Below are positions 1 to 11,400 of a stretch of DNA of 64,000 bases, in pieces. The stretch covers positions 29,067,385 to 29,131,384 of the forward strand of contig NC_088295.1 in NCBI RefSeq assembly GCF_032854445.1, written 5' to 3'. Both the position numbers and the translations under genes were made by a program. The number at the start of each line of letters is the position of its first letter. The first letter of the stretch is position 1. The notes beneath the pieces are model-generated. The model was not told where the DNA came from. It saw nothing but the letters and a program-made list of their open reading frames with translations, and did no database searches. The stretch comes from Liolophura sinensis (lineage: Eukaryota; Mollusca; Polyplacophora; Chitonida; Chitonidae).

Positions 1-664
1 ACAATGCTATGTACAGTGCTATCACTCGGTCTATAGCTGATACCTTCACTAAACAGAATATTCTTTGGAACAACATATTCTTGTACTTCTTAAATATTAA
101 TAATATAATTCTGCAAAGAAAACGGAAAATAAAACCCTATTTCTTAACACAGTGATTTAAATACGGTATAGGTATAACATTAGCAAGGAGAAGTGAATTT
201 TATTTTGCTCAGTTCAGCACAGAGCAGATGTTTTATTCACTGATAAAATCGCCACGACATGGCTGAAATATAACAAACCTAGCGTCAAGCCATAATCATT
301 CATGCATTCATTCACTGGTAAAATAAAATAAATATAGATTACTCTGCCATTTAAAAAATATGTTTGCTGGAAAACTCTGCCGCGAAACCACGCACTTGTT
401 GCTAAAGTATCTTTAGTTCCATTTATCTCTATAGCTTCGGATCAGAGAGGGTGTACTTAATATATGAGAATATATACTGGTTTCAGTGGAAACAGGGCAG
501 TAGTATTATATGTATATGATCATACTTGCACATATGACCTATCCTTTGTTGGGAGGTACATGATGGTTTTTCAGTTCCCATTTTATTTTGCTTTCAACTT
601 CGTTAACTCACATATAGAAACGATGATCCTTGATACGACGTAAACTAATATTAAAAATATTGCT

Positions 665-772
665 GTGAATTATATTTATTCATTTATTTGATTGGTGTTT
701 TACGCCGCACTCAAGAATACTTCACTAATAGGACGACGGCCAGCATTATGGTGGGAGGAAACCAGAGATATA
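665..772 (-). mobile_element. SINE fragment (3' body and tail)
   Basis: The plus strand reads TTTATTTGATTGGTGTTTTACGC, then CTCAAGAATACTTCACTAAT and GGCCAGCATTATGGTGGGAG, the reverse complement of the SINE 3' half. The head is absent. Confidence 0.75.
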
Positions 773-3339
773 AATATGCAACTTTCTTATTGTTAACAAA
801 CATTATTGGAAAGATATAGTCAAGTTGCAAGATATTAAATTCACCACGAGTACAACGAGGCATTTAAGTGAATGACCTAGTGCGAGAACTCCCAAGAAGC
901 TGCTGATTCCATGTTAAATCTGTACACCCAGGAAGGTATGGATCGCGTGGCTCTATTTACTACCAGTAAATCCCTCAAAGCCAGCCTTTGCAAAATTCCT
1001 ACGGAGCATATATAGCTTTCATGTGATGGACAAATACTATAATGCGTGCGCAGCCTTTAGTGTGCCTGGGTGTATGACAGAGGCAGGCCCGGGGGATGGA
1101 ACCAGACCCCGGCTTCCCCTCTATTCAGCTTTTGCGCAAACCATGTCGTGTAAATTACCGTTAGCTTTACCACGCTTGCAGGGACCCATAATTAGGCTTT
1201 TTTTACGTATGGAGGTAAACAGAAAAGCCCGAGCACGTCCCGTGCAGAATGCTAGATAGAGCACAAAGACGTCTTCTTAATCGAATTAAACAGGGGCTTG
1301 AGTGACGGAAGAACCGACGCTTGGTTTCTTTCACTCTTCTTGAATACCATATAAAATATGTGAGCTCCAGTTTCTTAAGACCCTATTCCAGTTACCTTAC
1401 GTGAACAAAGATCTCTGGCGCAAGCCTGGGTCCTGGCCCCGTGCGCGTCCCCTCCCGACCGCACGGTGACAATAGTCCATGGCTTCTGGGAGGATTGAGA
1501 GAGTGGGACAAGCTCCTCTAACATCATCACTGCTTGACACTCGTTTGATAGATCGTCCACTCTTTACACTGTAATTAATACAGAGGAAAACTCAGTGGCC
1601 TACATTCATATTGTACAACAACGCTAATTAACTCTGCATTTATTTCCGTCTTCATCAATTAACGAAGGTCTTGTTAAACTGGACTGCGTTAGTGGCCATA
1701 CATCAGAACTGCCATCAGTAATGCTCATGTACACGCTCTAATACAGCGAAATTCATTACCTCTCCAGTCCATTACAGCCTGTTGCATCCCCGCGTCGATG
1801 GACACGCAAACCCCTGATCAGGATCGACCTTTATTAAGAAACAATTTGAGAAACATTTATTACAGCATTATGGCGTCTTAATCTATTTAATGTTGTGTTA
1901 TGACATATCTGATATATCAACCCAGCATTGTTTTATCTGTCACAATGCAGAAGGAAGAGCAGTTTTGCTCAGAAACACTGTTTCAAAAATATTACTGAAA
2001 TAACATTGTGACTCCCATTCATGTAATAACAACGCCATAATAAGTTTATCTTTCAAATTGCAAAGCAAACAAAAAAAAATTTACCATACGGGCATATATT
2101 AATGATTATTTTACCATTTATTTTGATATTACGGATGATTTGTAAGGCACCAAAATTATGCTCATTTTACCATCACCAATCATCAGTTATCGGTATACTT
2201 TCCCTGCAAAAACATTTTCCCTTTAACAATCATTTGTTCACGTTGGCGATGTGTTGTGGCGTAGGATCAGAGATACTCCGGACACTTAATTATTGCAAGC
2301 TGATGCATCATTATCGTGCCTTCCAATCCCCGGGACCCCGAAACTGAAGTGATCTTAAGTCAGACTTAATCTTAACTTCAAAACTGTTTACTGTGTCTTA
2401 GAGGTTTTTGACTTTAATAATTAGAGTTGTCTTTGACTTTCATGAAAATTTAATTAAAATGTATTTAAATAAAATAAGTTAGCGTTTGAATGCTTAAATG
2501 CAGGTTCAAAAATAGTCCCACAAATTTATATTAGGTGTAATTAAAGTCTGAGATAACTTCGTGATTCTGGGGATAAAAACCTTTCCCTTATTCAAACGGC
2601 ATCTAAAGACCTATATATAGGCATGCAATGTTTGATGACATTGCAGGCGTAACTAGACCGTTGAAGAAGGACAAAAAGCGAAGACGATATCTTTAGGGGA
2701 TAATTTGCGTAATTTCTGCAATAATAGTTGCTAAACACTTAATCCCTAACGCCATAGTAGGCTCAAGGCAACGAACTCGAGCTAAGTTCTTAATGCCTAT
2801 TGTGTGAGGAGACGTGGTACCTACCACGAGCGGTACCGCCGATTGTCACCTCCTGGTTGTTTGGCCTGCGGGCTGGTTAGTAGAGACTAGTTACTGGTAT
2901 AATTAGCGGGGATATGCGGCTTAACGCTTTAGAAGTGGAAAACCGTATATATTAACGAAGAAACACTGAAATAGTTTGGAAATCAAATTGCCATACATCA
3001 AACCTCAAAGATATCTCTGCATACTTGTTTTTGTACTTACACAATGTTCTAAGCCTCATTAATATTTATGTTTCACAACCATTATAACAGCTAGACTGTT
3101 GTTCAGTCTGACTACAATGCAAGCCATCGACTTAGGTTTACACAAGAAACTCATCTGTGGTACATATATATTCTGAATTATTTGCGATATCAAAGTTTGC
3201 TCTTCGAAAAGACAATCAAATAAATAAAAAGTATCCTTAAATTCCTTCTCTTCCAATAGCTTCCTCTGTAGAATATGTATTATTTGTGGACATTAGATAG
3301 AGTATCAACCGTACATAAAACTCATGTGTGCGTTTTAAG
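773..3339. other. Intergenic, no gene seen
   Basis: AT-rich sequence between a SINE fragment and the short ORF at 3340. A moderately GC-rich patch at 1020-1560 is open on both strands for 55-78 codons but has no recognisable product. Bases 1-664 are equally featureless. Confidence 0.6.
2813..2844. other. Two adjacent short palindromes
   Basis: A 7-bp perfect hairpin CGTGGTA-CC-TACCACG is followed directly by the palindrome GCGGTACCGC. The function is unknown; it may be chance. Confidence 0.4.
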
Positions 3340-3465
3340 ATGCCAAAAGCCGAGTTCACGCAATGGTATTATTCGTATGGAATGGATGATTTCAACAACT
3401 GGAATGATAATGGGACGACCTCAGACGATGGGTCAGAAGTTGAATGTTGTAATCGCGTGAAATAG
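3340..3465 (+). CDS. Small coding-like ORF, 41 aa, unassigned
   Basis: ATG at 3340 to TAG at 3463-3465. The peptide is rich in aromatic, Asn, Asp and Gly residues (FTQWYYSYGMDDFNNWND) and ends ECCNRVK. The frame is open only a few codons upstream of the ATG. Such a composition is unusual for noncoding sequence this AT-rich, but no homology is recognised and no convincing splice sites flank it. It could be a short peptide gene, an exon fragment or chance. Confidence 0.2.
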   Translation: MPKAEFTQWYYSYGMDDFNNWNDNGTTSDDGSEVECCNRVK

Positions 3466-3839
3466 CTCCTGTCCTATTTTCACTGGACAATTCAAATCGG
3501 ACGGATCGAGTCGTGAAAAGCGGTTTGATGCAAATAACATACAGTTTGATTTACCCCCCCCCCCCCCATGCCTCTCTGGTATTAAAGGCTGTGTTTAAAG
3601 ACATGTGATTGTCTTTACTACATGTGATTATTGACGAATGTCATACAATGTTTCCACGGCCTATACATTAACAGTCACCTACACCGTGAATCCACCTCAG
3701 CAATAAACTCTCGTCCCATGCGTTAAAATGAAACATGTTCCATTCGTTCTGCGTTAACGTGTGCATCCGCGGAAACACTCCAGCGTATCTATGCAATTCC
3801 CATTCTCGGTAGAATAAATGGACGAGTAATCGCACATCC

Positions 3840-5225
3840 GTGAAAAAACAGTATAAATGTATTATGGTGTGCTTGTACTTTGCGACAATGCACCGACTAT
3901 ATGCCTTTCTGGTGAATCTACCCTGCTTTTTTTGTGTTTCCGACAATGATCCCACTAAGTACCTCTCTGGTGAATCTAGCATGGTGTTCTGGTTATTTCC
4001 GACAGTGTACCTCCCATATGCTTCTCTGTTGAATTTATCATGGTGTGTTAGTGTTTTACGTCAGTGTGCCGCCTATATGTCTCTCTGGTGAATCTATCAT
4101 GGGGTGTTTGTCTTTCCAACATTGATGCCCCAATATATCTCTCTGGTGAATCTACCACAGTGTGTTGGTTATTTGCAATAGTGTACCTCCTGTATGCCTC
4201 TCTGGTGATTCTATCGTGGAGTGATGGTTCTTTGCCTCAGTGTAACTCCTATATTCCTTTCTGGTGAATATATCGTGGTGTGTTTGTGTTTTGCGTCAGT
4301 GCACCTCCTATATACCACTCTGGTGAATATGTCATGGGGTATTTGACTTTCATACAGTGATACCCTTATATATCTCTCGGGTGAATCTACCACGGTATGT
4401 TGGTTATTTGCAGTAGTTTTCCTTCTATATTCATCTCTGGTGAATTATCGTGGTGTGTTGGTTCTTTGCGTCAGTGTACCTCCTATGTACCTCCTATGTA
4501 CCTCTCTGGTAAATATATCATAGGGTGTTTGTGTTTCCAACAGTGATACCCCCTATATGCCTCTGTAGTGAATCTACCACGGTGTGTTGGTTATTTGCAA
4601 TAGTGTACCTCCTGTATGCCTCTCGTGGTCATTCTATCGTGAGGCTGATGGTTATTTGCGTCAGTGTACCTCCTATATTCTCTCTGGTGAATATAGCGGT
4701 GGTGTATTGTGTTTTGTGTCAGTGTACCTCCTATATACCACTCTGGTGAATCTGTCATGGTGTGTTTGTCTTTCGAACAGTGATACCAGTGAACAGTGAT
4801 ATATTCCTCTCTGGTAAATATATCGTGGTGTGTTTGTGTTTCCAACAGTGATACCCTTATATGCCTCTCTAGTGAATCTACCACGNNNNNNNNNNNNNNN
4901 NNNNNNNNNNNNNNNNNNNNNNNNNNNNNNNNNNNNNNNNNNNNNNNNNNNNNNNNNNNNNNNNNNNNNNNNNNNNNNNNNNNNNNNNNNNNNNNNNNNN
5001 NNNNNNNNNNNNNNNNNNNNNNNNNNNNNNNNNNNNNNNNNNNNNNNNNNNNNNNNNNNNNNNNNNNNNNNNNNNNNNNNNNNNNCACGGTGTTTTGGTT
5101 ATTTGCAATAGTGTACCTCCTATATTCCTCTCTGGTGAATCTATGGTGGTGTATTGGTTCTTTGCGTCAGTGTACCTCCTATAAGGTCTCTCTGGTGAAT
5201 CTACCACGGTGTGTTAGTTCTTTGT
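3840..5225. repeat. 59-60 bp minisatellite spanning a scaffold gap
   Basis: Degenerate tandem units of about 59-60 bp, each with a core like CTCTCTGGTGAATCTA followed by a GTGTGTTGGTTATTTGC-like part and CAGTGTACCTCCTATAT. Roughly 20 units are visible. Two alternating subtypes can be seen: one with a CCAACAGTGATACCC part and one with TTGCGTCAGTGTACC. The gap 4886-5085 lies inside, so the true length is unknown. Open frames across it are a by-product of the repeat. Confidence 0.9.
4886..5085. other. Assembly gap (200 N)
   Basis: Exactly 200 undetermined bases, probably a placeholder size, inside the minisatellite. Confidence 0.99.
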
Positions 5226-5501
5226 GTTCCTTTGTGATATATACATCATTTTGTAGAAAAAGATTGATGTATTCTGTTGAAGATTTAGAATGTTTCAAGT
5301 TGACAAAAGCCTAATGTAACCTGTTGAATGAAGACATGAGGACCTCCCGTAAATAGAGCCATGTGTTATCCTGCACAATTATTACAGATAATAGATGACT
5401 TCTGCTTTACAGCTACAGACTTATACAGATATGGTGTATCATGTTATGTTAGGTCCATACACCCCTTGGTTTGTTTGTTTGTTTGCTTTAGGTTAACCTT
5501 A

Positions 5502-5694
5502 TTTATTTATTTATTTATTTGTTTATTTATTTATTCATTTATTTATTTATTTATTTATTTGATTGGTGTTTTACGCCGTACTCAAGAATATTTCACTTAT
5601 ACGACGGCGGCCAGCATTATGGTGGGAGGAAACCGGGCAGAGCCCAGGGGAAACCCACGACCATTTGTAGGTTGCTGCAGACCTTCCCACTTTC
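5502..5694 (-). mobile_element. tRNA-related SINE, 3' body and tail, with target-site duplication
   Basis: On the minus strand the element reads from a GTGGGAAGGTCTGCAGCAACC-like start, through GGTTTCCTCCCACCATAATG and GTATAAGTGAAATATTCTTG, to GTAAAACACCAATCAAATAAA and a long (TAAA)n-type tail. A perfect 12-bp repeat AGGTTAACCTTA flanks it (5490-5501 and 5695-5706). The tRNA-like head is missing, so it is a 5'-truncated insertion. The family resembles SINEs widespread in molluscs. Confidence 0.85.
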
Positions 5695-5865
5695 AGGTTA
5701 ACCTTAGCTTTATACATGGTCCTGTAGCCGGTTGATTAAGGCGTTTATCTTTTGATGGCTATCACACAGAAAATATCAAATCCAGCCTTAACCAGGGAAT
5801 CATTCTAAAGGGCCAGATTTGCAATAAATATTGTTTTGATGAGTCTTACATGAAGTTCGTATGCG

Positions 5866-5964
5866 ATATGACGCCACCTCACATATGGCGCTTGCTTCCA
5901 GCAACATGACGCCACCTCACATATGGCGCTTTCTTCCAGCAATATGACGCCACCTCACATATAG
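5866..5964. repeat. 38-bp tandem repeat, 2.6 copies
   Basis: Units start at 5866, 5904 and 5942, each with ATGACGCCACCTCACATAT followed in the first two by GGCGCTT(G/T)CTTCCAGCA. The copies are nearly identical, so the duplication is recent. Confidence 0.85.
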
Positions 5965-7560
5965 GAAAGCCTGTTAAGTACCTGCCAAAAGCTGGTGGTT
6001 TTGGGGGGGGGGGGGGGGTTGCATGCCGGTCTCCTTTATAAAACTGCTGTTTATATAAGAAATAATCTGGAGTATGACGTTAAACTCCAATGAAAGAAAT
6101 AATAAAATGAGCAATACATCCGTCATTTCGCCACGTGGGAAATGTGAACAGCTGCAATCGAAGTGCAACTGATATACATATTTTGATTATCGACAACCTA
6201 TATAGTAGCGTGGTACACCACTTGGATAATGATTTTATTCATTCGTCTACAACATTTCTTGTGTCTTTTCAGTATCATTGAAAACTACTGACTGTTTTGT
6301 TTGTATGAATCTGTTTAATGTCGTACTTAATATAGTTTCTCAGCTCTGTGGCCGTTTGTGTTGAACATTCTTTACAGCCTTGAGATTATTGACCTGGAAC
6401 GTCCATTTTGGATGACGGCTAGTATACAACTGTTCTGTTTTGACACCTAGATACCACAACAGTGTCCCGATAATTACGGCACCCAAAAGTCATCCCACTG
6501 AAGGTGTGGGCTGACAGACAATGCGTGGTCGACGGTTCCAGTCGCCATCAAAATGGAATCTCCGAGCCAAAAATAAACACCGAGCAAAACTAGTATTTGA
6601 TATTTTCCTGCTTTATGAGCGGTCATCTTGAAAGAATCAAGAATATATATTAAGTTTAAAAAATGCTGGAAACAACAAGACTCAGGAATGAACCCGGGTT
6701 TCATAACTCAGACTGACTATATAACCTGTCACCGTGGTGGCCCACTGGCCTGATAAATCCTCACAGTACCATGCATAACGCGAGGTAAGACTTGCAAGGT
6801 GTATTACTAACGGGCTGAGGCCACAGGCTTGAAGTGCAGGCAGACAGGCAGAGAAACAGACACAAGCTGTTCTCTGTTACTGTCACCTGTTCTGCTGCTG
6901 AGAGGGTCACGATAAAACTTGACCTCTCCTGCCAGGACGCGTGTGCTGAGTAAAGACAACGGCTCGGGTGTTTTTAACCTGTCCCATTGTCCCCTCCACA
7001 CAAATAGCTTACACCGGACCAGACAGACGCATCAGATTTTGATAAAAAAAAGTCTGTCATAGTACAATAGTCTGATAAGTAATAGAAGTTAAAGGCAAGG
7101 TGTTGGGGTTACTTGACGGGCAAAGACACAAAAGAAAATTGTTGTGCGAATTGAAGCCTATAGCGATAAATTTAGCTGTGTGAGGGTCACCACGTGAATT
7201 GCTGATGTACAATAGTGTCCCACAAAAAAATATCAAGAATTTATCGCAGTCATATCACAAATATCAAGTGAACTATAGGATTGTTTGGAGTGCTGTAACG
7301 ATGTCATAAGCACTGCATGAGGCTGCCGTTTTGATATTCAGTATAACTGGTTTTAATTGTCTTGTTCATACCTAGCATTGCATTTATAATTTAATGCCTT
7401 ACACTTGAACGCGTATATCAAATCCCCTGTAAAAGTTGAAGGTTTTCTTTCAGGTAACCAGTTTTATGTGATGCCCACAAATGTTGTATAGCATCGGGCA
7501 AACTGGAGGTTACCCCTATGCATGCATTCTAGTACTTCCTTTCACGTCTTTCTTTCCAAC
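5965..7560. other. Intergenic, no gene seen
   Basis: Apart from the poly(G) tract there is only AT-rich DNA with short random open frames. Confidence 0.6.
6003..6019. repeat. Poly(G) tract
   Basis: An uninterrupted run of about 16 G after TTTT, a candidate for G-quadruplex formation and prone to assembly error. A poly(C) run of 13 lies at 3555-3567. Confidence 0.9.
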
Positions 7561-7793
7561 GAGGGGCCTCAGTTGGTTAGCGCGCTAGCGCAGCGTAATG
7601 ACCCAGGAGCCTCTCACCAATGCTGGCTTCCCCTCCGGCCGTACGTGAGAAGGTCTGTCAACAACCTGCGGATGGTCGTGTGTTTCTCTCGGGCTGTGCC
7701 TGGTTTCCTCCCACCATAACGCTGACCGCCGTCGTGTAAATGAAATATTCTTTCATTACGGCGTAAAACACCAATCAAATAAATAAATAAATG
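7561..7793 (+). mobile_element. tRNA-derived SINE with tRNA-like head, internally deleted
   Basis: Starts with a tRNA-like head (GGGGCCTCAGTTGGTTAGCG, an A-box-like stretch), passes ATGACCCAGGAGCCTCTCACC, then the conserved body (GGTTTCCTCCCACCATAA... CGGCGTAAAACACCAATC) and ends in an AAAT tail. The B-box part (GTTCAAGTCC, still present in the copy at 22967) is missing: sequence jumps from CAATGC directly to TGGCTTCC. Without a B box it should not drive Pol III transcription. Confidence 0.8.
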
Positions 7794-7879
7794 AATCTCT
7801 GCAACGTCATATTATTTTCCTGCTGTATGCCTGTACACACCAGAATTCTGCTGGTGGACGACGAGCCTCCGTGGCATGG

Positions 7880-8410
7880 TCTTCTGCACTGTTTTCATGT
7901 AAATGTTTATTGAATATGATAGCACAGCATTTTGAGTAATTCTAGATCATTGGCCTGTAATGAATTGCAGGCGTACACACCGATGAAATAAACATATGTA
8001 AAAACTAATTCTGCTTGTCCATAATGATTGGGGGTGTATAAGTTGTCGTTTTAAGTATTTACGTGAGCAGTTAGAATAAAAACCAGATACCTATATAACT
8101 TGGGTAAGACGACAGAAGGCCGGATTTCGCCAGGTTCTCTGTGAACATTTCGCAACTATCACAGTCATCGTATTGCTCTATATTTATGCTTGACGTTGTA
8201 ACCTTCGCATCCTGTAAGCCGACTTCGCAATGAAGAAGGGTAGTAACTTCCATAAATCTTTGCACAATTTAGTTTTTCCTGGCAAATAAATGTTATCTAT
8301 GTTGTCGCCATATAATGACGTCACTGAAGTCTCCATACAAAATTTTGTAAAATATCCTCAAGACTCTCTTGTGGTGGATAGCTGACATAATACATAGAAC
8401 TACAACATGG
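7880..8410 (+). repeat. Dispersed repeat family B, copy 1
   Basis: Shares with 46056-46450 the blocks CACAGCATTTTGAGTAATTCTAGA, GAACAGTTAGAATAAAACCCAGA (diverged here to GAGCAGTTAGAATAAAAACCAGA), TGTCGCCATAT and CCTCTTGTGGT in the same order. It includes a CRE-like TGACGTCA at 8316-8323. Confidence 0.65.
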
Positions 8411-11400
8411 CGAGTAAAACCTGCCTTAGCAACGACGACAAGGTGGTAGTTGACAAATGTTAACACGTAAGCGATGCCACTTGGCCCCTTGTCAGTTTAC
8501 TTCAGCTTGGGTAAATTGACAAGAGGCTGGTTTGAAACATGGATGATGAATGAAATCAATGATGAATGTAGAACTGGAAACGTCTCCTATACCTGAGAAC
8601 AAATTTATCGCACAGTAAAGCAAATAACACGCGATGAGATCGTGGGTTCAAAACCGTGGTTCACACGCGATGACCTTTAAAAAAATAGGCACTTGGTGAA
8701 ACGAGTCAGATATCCACCGCTTTACTTCTATCTTGTAAAAGGTACATGAATACTGTGTATATACCGTATGCAACATTTAGCAAATAAATGAAGTGAATAT
8801 TTATTTATTTGATTGTTGTTTAAATAAAGTACATAATTAAAACGCTATTGATGCCACATTACGGAACTACAACATCGTGGACACTATAGCTAAGGTGCCA
8901 TGATGCCAAACAGGCGTGACGTCATAGTGTGGTCTCCATTTTAATTATTCATTGCAGATCACGTTAAAAGCAGCAATTGACAGCCGTTTTATATTGTCCA
9001 AGGCTTTCAACAAAAATTTCCCCAGTTTTATCGATTGACCAAAGAAGAAGTTTGACCGATCTCCGAATCCTTAGTCCACGCAATGGCAGACAGCATTATA
9101 TGTCTGGTATCAGTGACACGTTTGTCGATGGCGCGATAAAGCGATCAGCGAAAAACACCCGGGGTAATATACATTTAGGGATCAATGTTGGGTGGGGCTC
9201 CTGTCCGCGGATTAGGCGGTCGTCTGCCCGAGGGGACACGGACCGTGACAACATGGCCCTGGAGGAAAGTCTCTAGCATTTCCTCATCCATGCATAATCC
9301 CATCAATTGTTACGAATCGAGTTTTTATCGTAGATAAATCAGGGCGGGTTAACGGGAAAGACCCCACGCAAATGCCACAACTGCTGAAGCGGGGAAACCA
9401 GCAGAGGAGAGTCGAGATTTTGGCCTGGCGTGTCAGGAATACAGCCAACGGCTTCAAACCTGATGGTGGCGCAACTGACACGTCAACACGTGTTTTAACA
9501 AGAGATCCCGCCCGAGATTTCATTCCTCAGTTTTGTTCATAAAAGTTTATGGCCAGGCAAGTTCTTTACAAGAATATCTGTCAAAATAATGCTCAGGGCT
9601 CCCGTATTAAAATCGCAGTGTTTCTGTCGCCTCCGACTGAGCTTGTATTTAGTGTTTAATAAGTCTAACTGATTAGATATTTCAACACGTCTTTGAAGAA
9701 TCGTTTTCAGTCACCTCTGTTTCACATTATGGTTTACACTTCATGGAGAGGAACATTCGGAATGGACAAATACGACATCAAATTACAATATATTTAGTGC
9801 ATAATGCTCAAAACGGCAAAATAATAAACCCGAAAGTTTGAAAATCTTCCAGTAAAGTCTGGGATTGCAATAGTCAGACAGGGTCTCGTGGTTCAATAGT
9901 GAATGTCTTCCATTCTACAAATTGCTATTTTCGTCTCAATAAACAAAAAGATGTTTCATCTTTATGTGCAGAGCTTTATGGGGGAACAGCGTTTGGTTCA
10001 ATGACACATGTATACGTATTATTTCAGGTCATCAGAGTTAAGAGCTGTCGGCGATACAGCGAAAGGCATTTGCTTTTTTTCTAAAGTATTGTATGACGCC
10101 TTTCCACTAATTTCTGATTGTCATGAAACTTAATTGCATCAGGTTTGACTAATTGGCAGTAAACAACTCTAATTAAAAAGCGTGTATTGAGCACACGGCG
10201 TATGAAGATACATTTAAAAAAACTCCTAGTACATTAAATAATTTAATCAATGGCCGCTGGAAACTCTTCGTGCAGGTGTATAATAAATATACAACCTTTT
10301 GTTTATGATTTGGTCCAGTTAGTTTATGGCTTAATGAGATATTTGATTTTCCGTCTCTCTTACAAATGATGTTTTTACTTTGTCCGATAGCTTTCACCAA
10401 AACAAAAACACCTATACTTGTAATTTGCAGAAACGTAGAGTGCCTTTATTGCGGTTAAGGCATTGGCCATACGATAACAGAAGGACCGTTAGAAACTTTA
10501 ACTCGCCATCGGCTGTCAGCTAATTAGTACACGTGCTAAATGACTTATGCGCGTCACAATGAATCCGACCGATAGGTCAAAGGATGCTGTGTTATACAGA
10601 GTAAGGTTGTACACATATGCCCTGATTAGGTCCGCCTCCAGGTATAATATGACACATGTAGGGAACAATCTCTCACAAAAAAAGAGAGAAAAAGATAGAA
10701 AAAAGCCGGATACTGGACAAAATCTAGGCAAGTATATACCCAAGAAAGAGCGAGATCTAGAACTAGAACAAGAGTCTTGTTTAAGCTGATCTAACCTGTT
10801 AAAATCTTAAAGCCTGGATGTTGATTCCAGTTTTGTCGATTATAAATGAGGGTATACCGTTCCTGGGTATAAGGGGAGATTAGAGATAGTCTTGTTTTTG
10901 TCTAAGAGAACTGATATATAGCGATAGAAATATTATCTGTTTTACCTTTCAAGCAACACATTTATTTATTTATTTGTTTGGATAACAAACAGCAATGTCA
11001 CTCAGCCTATTTCTTATCATTATGCATCATTAATTATACAGCATCTGTGGCAAAATATTTTGGAAAGTCATCATTTTGACTTCAGTCTTAAATATCAAGG
11101 GAAATAGAATCGAATCCAGTTGACAAATGGTTGAAACGGGCAATGATTGGTTAAAGTTATGCTGTCTTGGCCACATACAGGTCTAAGTTAAGATAATTTG
11201 TATTCTAATACCAAACCATTTCCTCAGTTCAACACAGCCTTGTCCTTACATCTTGAAACAGCTAATTCAATATTTCACTTTGTAACGTTTGCAGACTTTG
11301 GCGAAATTTCTCACGGTAATGTCATATACGTTGTCAATAACGTGGTGTTTGTCTTTAAGTATTTAATGAGTTGGTATATATATCACAAAATATATTTTCG

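Noticed and set aside
1375-1572. A possible minus-strand exon with a GTAAGG donor near 1400
   Set aside because: A stop codon follows directly after the only candidate acceptor in the needed frame, and the peptide is not recognised.
4591-5314. Open frames of 93 to 172 codons around 4.6-5.3 kb
   Set aside because: They run through 200 N and minisatellite units, so the length is artificial.
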